10,976 nucleotides of DNA from an uncultured Clostridium sp. (lineage in GTDB: Bacteria; Bacillota; Clostridia; Clostridiales; Clostridiaceae), in contig CALBDU010000018.1 in the NCBI GenBank assembly GCA_937927335.1, forward strand, positions 1-10,976. The letters run 5' to 3'. Below are positions 1 to 6,497 of the stretch, one piece after another. The translations under genes were made by a program, and so were the position numbers. Positions within the stretch are counted from its first letter, which is position 1. Every line of letters starts with the position of its first letter. Under the pieces are notes generated by a model. It made no database searches, had not been told where the DNA came from, and was given only the letters and a program-made list of their open reading frames with translations.

Positions 1-230
1 GTATAAACCCATAATTTACACAAAATATAGCCGAAAATTGATTATTAATCCTAAAAATCTGCACACTACTTGAAATTTTGCACAGATGGGGGCGCAGACA
101 TAAAGTTGGACTCCTGATTAGGTCAGTATTGCCATAATTCCAGAAATACAAATGCCTCTCTAAAATAGCTGCAATAAAGAAAGTCTGCCACTGAGCGTGA
201 TGATAAGCGCTACGGCAAGAAATACATATA

Positions 231-392
231 ATACCAAGCACAAAGCCCTGTATATGCCAAGCACAAAGCCCGGCATACAGCAGGCCCAAGCCCCGGATAC
301 ACCAGGCCCAAAGCCCTGGAAATACATTGCCCAAAGCCCGGCATATACCAGGCACAAAGCCATAGAAATTCCTTGCTCAAACCCCAGCATAT
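231..392. repeat. Degenerate tandem repeat, about seven units of 21-25 bp
   Basis: Seven adjacent units share a core like CCAGGCACAAAGCCC and start at about 231, 254, 277, 299, 324, 345 and 370. Most alternate between two endings: CTGTAT, CTGGAAAT or ATAGAAAT (units 1, 4, 6) and CGGCAT or CAGCAT (units 2, 5, 7). This gives a higher-order period of about 46 bp (231-276, 299-344, 345-392). Unit 3 is a variant without a partner. There are no unique spacers, so it is not a CRISPR array. Unit lengths are mostly not multiples of three and no RBS precedes the open frames through it, so I treat it as a non-coding minisatellite. It is richer in G+C than its flanks. Function unknown. Confidence 0.8.
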
Positions 393-407
393 AAAGCAAC
401 GCTCTGC

Positions 408-430
408 AGAAGGTTAATTTGCAACCTTCT
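408..430. other. Perfect 8-bp hairpin after the repeat block
   Basis: AGAAGGTT (408-415) pairs with AACCTTCT (423-430) around a 7-base loop. The sequence after it, TATTTG, is only weakly T-rich. It could be a poor terminator for a transcript entering from the left, or a structure in the leader of the ATPase gene at 507. Confidence 0.4.
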
Positions 431-506
431 TATTTGTAGCATAAGACCCATCAGCAGGAAAAAGTTTTTTGCTAATATAGTTTTTAGTACTTCTGGAGGA
501 TAAGTT

Positions 507-1247
507 ATGGACCAAATGAAATATAATCAATATTTGAGACACGTTGAATTATGTAGAGATAAAATACAATCATTTTCTGAATATCCTTATTGCTTATCTG
601 CTATAAAAGATTTATCTGTTTTAGAGTTTCATCCAAAAGTAACATTTCTTGTAGGTGAAAATGGTACTGGCAAATCAACCATACTTGAAGCAATTGCAGT
701 TGCATATGGTTTTAATGCAGAAGGTGGAACTAGAAATTTCAACTTTTCCACAAAGGCTACTCATTCAGACTTATATGAGAAGCTTAAGCTAGTTAAAGGA
801 ATTAAAAGGCCAAATGATGGATTTTTCTTAAGAGCAGAAAGCTTCTATAACGTAGCTACAAATATAGACGAAATAGATGATACTCATTATAGTTCATACG
901 GAGGGATTTCATTACATTCACAATCTCATGGGGAATCTTTTTTGTCAGTTATTAGGAATAGATTTGGTGGAAATGGCTTATATATTTTAGATGAACCAGA
1001 AGCAGCTTTGTCACCATCAAGGCAAATGTCGCTGCTTGTTATAATGCATCAGTTAATTCAGAAAAGCTCTCAATTTATAATAGCTACTCATTCTCCAATA
1101 ATAATGTCATATCCGGATTCCATAATTTATGAATTGAGCAATGGTGTAAAAGAAGTGAAATACAAGGATACTGAGCATTATAAAATTACGAAGGCATTTC
1201 TTGATAAACCTGAAAAAATGTTAAATATGCTATTGTATGAAGAATAA
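507..1247 (+). CDS. Stand-alone ABC-type AAA family ATPase (COG3910-like)
   Basis: A 246-residue soluble nucleotide-binding protein. It has a Walker A P-loop (GENGTGKST, residues 50-58), an ABC-signature-like SHGES at 140-144, Walker B ending in LDEPEAALSP (D162, E163, with the D-loop following), and a switch histidine in ATHSP (H195). The order and short length match the 'predicted ATPase' family COG3910, a minimal SMC/RecF/ABC-like fold without the long coiled coil. The cellular role of that family is not established, and nothing adjacent gives a partner nuclease or transporter. The start is supported by GGAGGA at 495-500, seven bases upstream. The gene is clearly AT-rich: three 60-base lines I counted (from 541, 661 and 1081) hold 16, 23 and 19 G+C, against 29 for a line of the P-type ATPase gene (from 3241). 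This hints at separate acquisition. No terminator is evident after it. Confidence 0.88.
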   Translation: MDQMKYNQYLRHVELCRDKIQSFSEYPYCLSAIKDLSVLEFHPKVTFLVGENGTGKSTILEAIAVAYGFNAEGGTRNFNFSTKATHSDLYEKLKLVKGIKRPNDGFFLRAESFYNVATNIDEIDDTHYSSYGGISLHSQSHGESFLSVIRNRFGGNGLYILDEPEAALSPSRQMSLLVIMHQLIQKSSQFIIATHSPIIMSYPDSIIYELSNGVKEVKYKDTEHYKITKAFLDKPEKMLNMLLYEE

Positions 1248-1382
1248 ATTTAGAAGAGTAGGGTATTTTACTCATTAGCAATATTATGCCAATAAAAGAG
1301 GTGAAAGTTACGAATAACGAAGATGATAATGAAGAATTGATTAATGCTAAATAGAAACATTAAAATAAAGGAGAGATGAGAT

Positions 1383-1532
1383 ATGGCATTGGGTATTGTT
1401 CTTACAATAGTCTCAATTATAGGCATAATCTATGGAATAAAAAATAAAAATAAACCTTTAGCAATAGCCTCGGTAATTGCATTGGTTTTGATTATTGCTG
1501 TATGGGTATATTTTTATAATAACCCTTACTAG
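1383..1532 (+). CDS. Small two-helix membrane protein (49 aa)
   Basis: ATG at 1383 opens a 49-codon frame ending in TAG at 1530-1532. A good RBS, AAGGAGAG (1368-1375), sits seven bases upstream. The peptide is strongly hydrophobic, with helix 1 at about residues 2-18 (starting ALGIVLTIVSIIG), a basic turn KNKNK at about 20-24, and helix 2 at about 27-45 ending in VYFYNNPY. It therefore looks like a helical hairpin in the membrane with both ends outside and the basic loop inside. I do not recognise a family. It lies between the ATPase gene and the riboswitch, 135 bases after the ATPase stop with no terminator between, so cotranscription with the ATPase is possible. Bases 1248-1382 otherwise hold only a weak 22-codon frame at 1286-1354. 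Confidence 0.6.
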   Translation: MALGIVLTIVSIIGIIYGIKNKNKPLAIASVIALVLIIAVWVYFYNNPY

Positions 1533-1552
1533 CATTTCTGGATTTGTGAATA

Positions 1553-1581
1553 TGGACAAACAATAGCATTGATGCTATAAT
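1553..1581 (+). promoter_or_regulatory. Sigma-A promoter of the riboswitch/P-type ATPase operon
   Basis: The -35 is TGGACA (1553-1558), the spacer is 17 bp, and the -10 is a perfect TATAAT (1576-1581) with a TG at 1573-1574 (extended -10). Transcription would start near 1588, about 35 bases before the riboswitch aptamer. Confidence 0.8.
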
Positions 1582-1621
1582 ACAAATAATCTCTTTGCAC
1601 TGCAAATAATCTACAGTACAA

Positions 1622-1701
1622 ACTGAGCAGGCGATGGACTTTAAACAAGTCCGTGGGGCTGGGCCTTAATTGGCAGCAGGAAGTAATACCTGTGGGACAG
1701 T
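1622..1701 (+). promoter_or_regulatory. NiCo (czcD) riboswitch aptamer
   Basis: The RNA begins ACUGAGCAGGC (1622-1632) and ends CUGUGGGACAGU (1690-1701), the two conserved halves of the NiCo/czcD motif. In between, P2 is AUGGAC (1634-1639) with GUCCGU (1649-1654), and P3 is GCC/GGC (1663-1665 with 1672-1674) with the conserved GCUGGG before it and GGCAGCAG after it. P4 is CAGG/CCUG (1677-1680 with 1689-1692), and P1 is ACUG/CAGU (1622-1625 with 1698-1701). Family knowledge: this four-way-junction RNA binds Co2+ and Ni2+ cooperatively, and Fe2+ has also been reported as a ligand. It controls cation exporters. Here it precedes a P-type ATPase, and metal binding should favour read-through because its 3' strands overlap the terminator. 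Confidence 0.95.
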
Positions 1702-1723
1702 AATATGTTCTACGGGTTTTTTT
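1689..1723 (+). terminator. Riboswitch-controlled intrinsic terminator
   Basis: CCUGUGGGAC (1689-1698) can pair over all ten positions, with three G-U wobbles, with GUUCUACGGG (1707-1716), followed by seven U (1717-1723). The 5' arm of this hairpin is the 3' strand of aptamer P4 plus the junction, reaching into P1. The folded, metal-bound aptamer and the terminator therefore exclude each other. This predicts an ON switch, with termination when metal is scarce. Confidence 0.92.
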
Positions 1724-1807
1724 ATACCCAATTTTAGAACATTTCTAAATTGCAATGCCATAGAGCTATCTAAATATGCTTGCAGGAGCAGAAGGAGGTA
1801 ACTATTT

Positions 1808-4342
1808 ATGACAGAACAACATATCAAAGGTATTCAAGGTCTAACTTCAAAGGAAGCCAGAGAGCTCCAGGATAAGTATGGGAAAAACGAACTGGTATCT
1901 GAAATCAAGGAAAGCTTTCTTCATAAAATTATCAAGGTTATAAGTGAACCCATGTTTCTATTGCTAATCATTGCTTCCATAATCTATTTTATTCTTGGTG
2001 AGCCCCGTGATGGCTCCATCATGCTTGTTTTTGTTGTTGGCATTATTGGAATTGAGGTAATACAGGAATGGAAAACAGATAAAACCCTCAGTGCATTAAA
2101 GGATTTGTCTGCACCAAGAATTACCGTGCTGCGGGATGGGGAAAAGATGATTATAAACAGTTCAGAGCTGGTGCCAGGTGATGTTATGTATATTGCCGAG
2201 GGAATAAAAATCCCTGCTGATGGTTTTGTAATAAGAGCAAGTACCCTGAGAGTTGATGAATCCTCGTTAACCGGGGAGGCTGAAGGAGTATGGAAGGTAA
2301 CTGCAGAAGAAAACCAGCAAGAGGATAATGATTACTGGCGAAAAGATTATTGTTATGCAGGGACACTGGTCACACAAGGTTTGGGTATAATATTGGTTGA
2401 TAAAATTGGTACGGAAACAGAATATGGCAAGATAAGCCAGAACGTAGTATCAGCCCAGCCTCATCCCACACCTCTCCAAACTCAGACAGGGGTTCTGGTA
2501 AAGATATGTGCAGGTATTGCTGCAGTGCTTTTTATACTGGTGGGATTTGTAACTTATTTAAATATACCAGATCATAGCTTCAAGGAAAGAATAATCGAGA
2601 GTATTTTGTCTGGAGTTACACTTGCAATGGCTATGATACCAGAGGAATTCCCTGTTATTCTCACAGTTTTTCTATCCATGGGGGCTTGGAGACTGGCTAA
2701 AAAGAATTCTCTTGTAAGGAAGCTTCCCTCTGTGGAAACTTTGGGTGCAGTTTCAGTTTTATGCGTTGATAAGACTGGTACAATAACAATGAATAAGATG
2801 ACTGTGAGCAATACCTGGACCATATCCGGACAATCTCACAGGTTGAATTTAATCATGGGCATGGCCTGTGAATTTGATGCATATGACCCGATGGAAAAGG
2901 CTATGATAAGTTTTTGTGAGGAACAGGGTATTTCCAGAGATGTTTTGTTTGGGGGAGAACTGATTAAAGAGTATGCTTTTACTAACGAACTGAAAATGAT
3001 GGGACATGTATGGAAAAATGATGGCGAAATAGTAGTGGCGGCAAAAGGTTCTCCAGAAAGCATAATAAACCTATGCAATATTACACCAGAGGACAGGCTG
3101 GTAATTGAAGAAAAGATGGGTGACTTTTCAAAACAGGGCCTTCGGGTTATAGCTGTTGGTGAAATGGTCCTGAATAATGAGAGTGATATTCCTGATAATC
3201 TGGAAGCTTGTAGCTTGCATTTTTGCGGGCTTGTTGGACTTGCAGACCCCCCAAGAATTTCTGTGAAGGATGACATTGAAACTTGCACCAAGGCTGGTGT
3301 CAGGGTGGTAATGGTAACTGGAGATAATGGAGTCACAGCTAGCGCCATTGCAAGGCAGATCAATATGCCTAGCAGCGATAAAATAATCTCCGGCAATGAA
3401 TTGAATTCCATCAGTGATGAAGAACTCCAGGAAAAGGTTAAGGACGTGAGCATATTTTCAAGGGTGATACCAGAGCATAAAATGAGGATTGTTAAGGCTT
3501 TTAAAGCCAATGGACAGGTGGTGGCAATGACTGGTGATGGTGTTAATGATGCACCAGCACTTAAATATGCTGATATAGGAATAGCCATGGGCAAACGGGG
3601 TTCAGAGGTATCAAGAGAAGCAGCAGATCTGATTTTACTTGATGATAATTTTTCTACTATTGTGGATACAATTAAGGATGGACGAAGGATATATGACAAC
3701 ATAAGAAAAGCTGTGGAATACGTCTTTACCATTCATATTCCTATTGCCTTTTCATCGCTATTTGCACCGTTGCTTGGGATAGGTCCTGCCAATCTTTTAC
3801 TATTTCCCTTACATGTGGTGCTTTTAGAGCTAATAATTGATCCGACCTGCTCTATTGTATTGGAAAGGCAGCCTGCCGAGGATGATATTATGGATCGTGC
3901 ACCGCGTTCACCCAGGGAAAAGCTGCTTACTGCCACAGGCTTTAGCAAAAGTATAATTCAGGGACTTGTGATCTTTGGAGCATCCTTTGGAACTTATCTT
4001 GCTGTTTTGCATCAGAATCCTGCAGATGCGGCCTTAGCCAGAACCATGGGACTTGTTATTATATTTTTCGCAAATATGTTTCTGGTACAAGTTAATAGCT
4101 CAAGTTACGATTATGCCGTCAGGTCATTTGTTAAGCTGGCCAGGGATAAGGTTATGTGGGCAGCCAATGTTGGAACCATAGGGGGGCTTTTAATAATGCT
4201 TTATACCCCTTTATGCCAGTTCTTAAAGCTTAAACCACTTACCTTTGGAGAGTTTGCCCTTGCAATGTGCATAGGTGCAGGGTCAGTGGTCTGGTACGAA
4301 TTTATAAAATTAATAAAACATATAAATAAAAATAGAAAATAG
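1808..4342 (+). CDS. P2-like cation-transporting P-type ATPase, riboswitch-controlled
   Basis: An 844-residue membrane ATPase. Landmarks are an N-terminal cation-ATPase domain (residues about 5-70), the A-domain TGE (155-157, followed by Ala rather than Ser), M4 PEEFP (278-282) and the phosphorylated DKTGT (D321). These are followed by N-domain KGSPE (413-417), TGD (504-506), TGDGVNDAP (575-583), and a C-terminal membrane region to about 835. It has no CPC motif or N-terminal heavy-metal domain, so it is not a P1B pump. It resembles P2 (Ca2+-pump-like) ATPases, but the predicted ion-site residues differ: H643 in M5 where SERCA has Asn, and E674, D678 and C681 in M6. With the NiCo riboswitch upstream, I infer export of Ni2+, Co2+ or Fe2+. 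Automatic annotation may say 'calcium-translocating'. The RBS AAGGAGGT (1792-1799) fixes the start. Confidence 0.93.
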   Translation: MTEQHIKGIQGLTSKEARELQDKYGKNELVSEIKESFLHKIIKVISEPMFLLLIIASIIYFILGEPRDGSIMLVFVVGIIGIEVIQEWKTDKTLSALKDLSAPRITVLRDGEKMIINSSELVPGDVMYIAEGIKIPADGFVIRASTLRVDESSLTGEAEGVWKVTAEENQQEDNDYWRKDYCYAGTLVTQGLGIILVDKIGTETEYGKISQNVVSAQPHPTPLQTQTGVLVKICAGIAAVLFILVGFVTYLNIPDHSFKERIIESILSGVTLAMAMIPEEFPVILTVFLSMGAWRLAKKNSLVRKLPSVETLGAVSVLCVDKTGTITMNKMTVSNTWTISGQSHRLNLIMGMACEFDAYDPMEKAMISFCEEQGISRDVLFGGELIKEYAFTNELKMMGHVWKNDGEIVVAAKGSPESIINLCNITPEDRLVIEEKMGDFSKQGLRVIAVGEMVLNNESDIPDNLEACSLHFCGLVGLADPPRISVKDDIETCTKAGVRVVMVTGDNGVTASAIARQINMPSSDKIISGNELNSISDEELQEKVKDVSIFSRVIPEHKMRIVKAFKANGQVVAMTGDGVNDAPALKYADIGIAMGKRGSEVSREAADLILLDDNFSTIVDTIKDGRRIYDNIRKAVEYVFTIHIPIAFSSLFAPLLGIGPANLLLFPLHVVLLELIIDPTCSIVLERQPAEDDIMDRAPRSPREKLLTATGFSKSIIQGLVIFGASFGTYLAVLHQNPADAALARTMGLVIIFFANMFLVQVNSSSYDYAVRSFVKLARDKVMWAANVGTIGGLLIMLYTPLCQFLKLKPLTFGEFALAMCIGAGSVVWYEFIKLIKHINKNRK

Positions 4343-4365
4343 GTTTAAAAATGAGGTGATTGTAA

Positions 4366-4800
4366 ATGGAGATAAAAAAGACACTTAAACAAGAAAGAGA
4401 AGGTGCCATGAAGCTTGTGTGGAATGTGTTTTCAGAATTTGAAGCACCGGATTATGTGGATGAAGGCATTAATACATTTCGTAGTTTTATAACTAGTGAG
4501 GACGAACTTAATGGCCTTGAAATTTATAGTGCATATGAAAAGGAAAATATAGTCGGCGTTATAGCAACAAGAAATCAGGGTAATCATATTGCATTATTCT
4601 TTGTTGACAAAAAACACCACAGGCAAGGCATCGGGAGAAAATTATTTGAAGTTGCTTTAAAGAACAGCACATCTGGGGTAATCACTGTTAATTCTTCCCC
4701 TTATGCAAAAGAGGTTTATCATAAATTGGGATTTTCAGATACTGATGTGGAACAAACAACAGATGGCTTGCGATATATACCAATGAGGTATGAAAAATAA
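4366..4800 (+). CDS. GNAT family N-acetyltransferase
   Basis: A 144-residue GNAT-fold protein. The acetyl-CoA-binding motif A is at residues 80-95, with the pyrophosphate loop RQGIGR at 86-91. The typical C-terminal SPYAKEVYHKLGF (111-123) supplies the conserved Tyr and the LGF turn. It would transfer an acetyl group from acetyl-CoA to an amine, and the substrate cannot be told from sequence. The start is set by GAGGTGA (4353-4359). It begins 23 bases after the P-type ATPase stop with no promoter or terminator between, so it should be in the same riboswitch-controlled transcript, ending at the terminator at 4904-4933. Whether it has a role in metal stress is unknown. Confidence 0.88.
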   Translation: MEIKKTLKQEREGAMKLVWNVFSEFEAPDYVDEGINTFRSFITSEDELNGLEIYSAYEKENIVGVIATRNQGNHIALFFVDKKHHRQGIGRKLFEVALKNSTSGVITVNSSPYAKEVYHKLGFSDTDVEQTTDGLRYIPMRYEK

Positions 4801-4903
4801 GTGTTAATAATGTCCTGAATATATTTCTAAATATGCCTTTGCAGCTGATTTTGTGTAATTTTGCTTGTCCAAAATGTCAATGTCAACTGCCTGCCATCAA
4901 ATT

Positions 4904-4933
4904 AAAATACCGGCATTTATCTGCCGGTATTTT
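4904..4933. terminator. Bidirectional terminator, 12-bp perfect stem
   Basis: AAAATACCGGCA (4904-4915) pairs exactly with TGCCGGTATTTT (4922-4933) around a 6-base loop. The A/T-rich ends give a U tract on either strand. It lies between the convergent acetyltransferase gene (+) and hsp20 gene (-), and should terminate both. Confidence 0.9.
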
Positions 4934-4937
4934 ATCC

Positions 4938-5378
4938 TTACTGGATATCGATTTTAGTTTTTCTTTCATTTTCCTTGTTTAGCTTTGGCAGGGTGATTTT
5001 CAGCACGCCATTTTGAAAAGCAGCTTCAATTTTGTCCCTGTCTGCATTATCGATGTAGAAGCTCCTTTGGAACTGGCCGTAATGTCTTTCCCGTCTTACA
5101 TAGTTTTCATTTTTGTCCTCTATAACATCATCTCGTTTTGCACTGATAACCAGGTAGTTGTTATCAAAATCTACTTTTATGTCTTCCTTTTTGATTCCCG
5201 GAAGGTCAGCTTCTACAAGATAATTGTCCTCTGTCTCCTTTAAATCAACCTTGAAATTTCCATTGGCCCCATTTGTTTCTGAAAAAAAGTCATCATCAAA
5301 GAAGCTCTTTAAAAACGGTGTGAAGAAATCATTTCTCCTGGATAAACTATTTCTTTTGTAAGGTATCATATCAAACAT
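4938..5378 (-). CDS. Hsp20/alpha-crystallin small heat-shock protein
   Basis: A 146-residue small heat-shock chaperone of the Hsp18/IbpA type, which holds unfolding proteins in a soluble state without ATP. An aromatic N-terminal arm (residues 1-40, rich in Phe and Asp) leads into the alpha-crystallin domain (about 41-131). This domain carries the ADLPGIKKEDI segment and the hallmark A-x-x-x-N-G-V-L (119-126 region, FQNGVLKITLP). The C-terminal I-x-I anchor is IDI (143-145). The frame is open 22 codons further upstream, but RBS AAGGAGGA (5394-5387) lies eight bases before the ATG at 5378, so I choose that start. The promoter contains a CtsR box. Its terminator is the palindrome at 4904-4933. 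Monocistronic. Confidence 0.95.
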   Translation of the reverse strand: MFDMIPYKRNSLSRRNDFFTPFLKSFFDDDFFSETNGANGNFKVDLKETEDNYLVEADLPGIKKEDIKVDFDNNYLVISAKRDDVIEDKNENYVRRERHYGQFQRSFYIDNADRDKIEAAFQNGVLKITLPKLNKENERKTKIDIQ

Positions 5379-5386
5379 TTTTAAAT

Positions 5387-5394
5387 TCCTCCTT
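5387..5394 (-). promoter_or_regulatory. RBS that fixes the hsp20 start
   Basis: On the minus strand this reads AAGGAGGA, eight bases before ATG 5378-5376. The in-frame upstream ATG at 5444 lies in the promoter/operator region and upstream of the expected transcription start, so it cannot be used. Confidence 0.85.
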
Positions 5395-5432
5395 TTATTT
5401 TTGTTTAGTTTTACCTTATGAATATATAATAT

Positions 5433-5460
5433 ATTATAGGTCAAAGAAAGTCAAAGTCAA
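5433..5460 (-). promoter_or_regulatory. Sigma-A promoter of hsp20
   Basis: On the minus strand, -35 TTGACT (5460-5455), a 16-bp spacer and a perfect -10 TATAAT (5438-5433). The start would be near 5426, giving a leader of roughly 50 bases. The spacer is almost entirely filled by the CtsR operator. Confidence 0.75.
5439..5455 (+). promoter_or_regulatory. CtsR operator (class III heat-shock box)
   Basis: GGTCAAAGAAAGTCAAA matches the CtsR heptad direct repeat RGTCAAA-NAN-RGTCAAA at every defined position. A further GTCAAA follows at 5456-5461. The box sits between the -35 and -10 of hsp20, so bound CtsR would block RNA polymerase. Family knowledge: CtsR is released or degraded on heat or protein stress, derepressing its targets. 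Binding could also affect divergent transcription, but the zinc-ribbon promoter is about 180 bp away. Confidence 0.9.
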
Positions 5461-5631
5461 AAGTAAAAGCAATTTCATGATTTATAAACTAATAAAAAGG
5501 AATGAAAATCTAAATAAAATTAATGATAAATTTTAAAGTTTTTTGGCTTAATATGGTTTAAACAGCTTTGAAAAATTGCTGCTAATTAAAATTGCCACAG
5601 CAGTACTGAAATTCATGACAATTTACATATA

Positions 5632-5660
5632 TTGTATATACATAAATGAAATGATATAAT
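5632..5660 (+). promoter_or_regulatory. Sigma-A promoter of the zinc-ribbon gene
   Basis: -35 TTGTAT (5632-5637), 17-bp spacer, perfect -10 TATAAT (5655-5660). Start expected near 5667, giving a leader of about 100 bases in which I see no known riboswitch. Confidence 0.65.
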
Positions 5661-5767
5661 TAAAACAAGCTGTTAATAGGCAAATTCTCAATGTCAGTTT
5701 AATTTATCATAATTTCAATTTTCTTGTGTACATAATTATTTCATTAATTAAGTAAGGAGAATTAAAA

Positions 5768-6418
5768 ATGAGCGATAAGATTAAATTTGTTAGGAATTAC
5801 AGTGACTTAAGTTCAGATCAGGGCTTTCAATTCGAATTTTACTGTGATAGATGCGGAACAGGCTATAGAACAAGGTTTAAGACATCTGCAACAGGCACAG
5901 TATCCCAGGCACTGGATGCAGTGAACAATTTTGCCGGGGGGCTTTTTCAAAGAGTGTCCAGCTTGTCTAACAGTGTTCATTCTGCCGCTTGGGAAAGAGC
6001 CCATGACAATGCCTTTACTGAGGCTGTTAAAGAGGTGGAAAACGATTTTATACAATGTCCAAGATGTCAGTCCTGGGTATGCAGGGAAAGATGCTGGAAT
6101 AAGACTAAGGGACTTTGCAAAGACTGCGCTCCAGACCTTGGAGTTGAAATGTCTGCAGCACAGGCCAGCCGTTCTGTGGAAGAGGTATGGGCCCATGCTA
6201 AAATGGCAGATGAGGATAAGAAGCTGGGAGACGAAAACTGGAAAGAGGTTATCCGTGCCACCTGTCCAAGCTGCGGCTGTTCTCTTGAAAAGAATTCGAA
6301 GTTTTGTCCAGAATGTGGTGAGAAGCTTAATTTGGCAAAGTACTGCCCAGAATGCGGCGAAAAATTAAATGAAAATGCTAAGTTCTGTATTAACTGCGGA
6401 ACAAAATTGGGAGAGTAG
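5768..6418 (+). CDS. Multi-zinc-ribbon protein of unknown function
   Basis: A 216-residue cytoplasmic protein with many CxxC pairs. The first knuckle is C26-x2-C29. The middle cluster is C97-x2-C100, C105, C109, C117-x2-C120, separated from the first by a Gly/Ser/Ala-rich, probably helical stretch (residues 40-90). Near the C-terminus are two short tandem zinc ribbons, C166xxC169...C180xxC183 and C193xxC196...C207xxC210, each with ten residues between its CxxC pairs and a (C)GEKLN-type turn. The tandem ribbons are alike enough to be an internal duplication. Zinc ribbons of this kind often mediate protein or nucleic-acid contacts, but no catalytic domain is visible. The RBS AAGGAGA (5754-5760) lies seven bases before the ATG. 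It has its own promoter and terminator. Being divergent from hsp20 does not prove a link to stress. Confidence 0.85.
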   Translation: MSDKIKFVRNYSDLSSDQGFQFEFYCDRCGTGYRTRFKTSATGTVSQALDAVNNFAGGLFQRVSSLSNSVHSAAWERAHDNAFTEAVKEVENDFIQCPRCQSWVCRERCWNKTKGLCKDCAPDLGVEMSAAQASRSVEEVWAHAKMADEDKKLGDENWKEVIRATCPSCGCSLEKNSKFCPECGEKLNLAKYCPECGEKLNENAKFCINCGTKLGE

Positions 6419-6497
6419 GATGAGAATAATATAAGGTAAAAACCAGTATAATTCAAGACTCCCAGGGCATAAATGAAATAAATATTTTTTTGTACAG

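Larger units (their letters stand above)
1..506. other. Non-coding left margin
   Basis: No convincing gene is seen here. Bases 1-230 are ordinary AT-rich sequence with no RBS-preceded reading frame and no transposase or recombinase remnant that I can recognise. Bases 231-392 hold a tandem repeat block and 408-430 a perfect hairpin, both listed separately. Bases 431-494 should contain the promoter of the ATPase gene at 507. There are -10-like strings (TAATAT at 473-478, TATAGT at 477-482), but I see no good -35 at the right distance. Confidence 0.6.
5379..5767. other. Divergent intergenic region between hsp20 and the zinc-ribbon gene
   Basis: This 389-base AT-rich gap holds the hsp20 RBS, promoter and CtsR operator at its left end (5387-5460). 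The promoter and about 100-base leader of the zinc-ribbon gene are at its right end (5632-5767). Bases 5462-5631 show nothing I can name: no CIRCE (HrcA) element and no small gene with an RBS. Confidence 0.6.

Noticed and set aside
231..392. CRISPR array
   Set aside because: Units are directly adjacent and degenerate with no unique spacers, and no cas gene is nearby.
160..399. Open frames of 65-79 codons on both strands through the repeat block
   Set aside because: They follow the repeat, have no RBS, the minus-strand frame begins with TTG, and the products look like repeat translations.
1256..1273. GAGTA/TACTC hairpin after the AAA ATPase gene as terminator
   Set aside because: Five-base stem with no T run.
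1286..1354. 22-codon frame starting MPIKEVKV
   Set aside because: No RBS at a proper distance before the ATG, very short, and no recognisable family. It could be a decayed fragment but cannot be supported.
2836..3732. 298-codon minus-strand frame inside the P-type ATPase gene
   Set aside because: Antisense shadow of a gene with complete motifs. Its Ser/Thr/Leu-rich product has no motif.
5931..6368. 145-codon overlapping frame in the zinc-ribbon gene
   Set aside because: The main frame has an RBS and ordered CxxC motifs. This one is an out-of-frame shadow.
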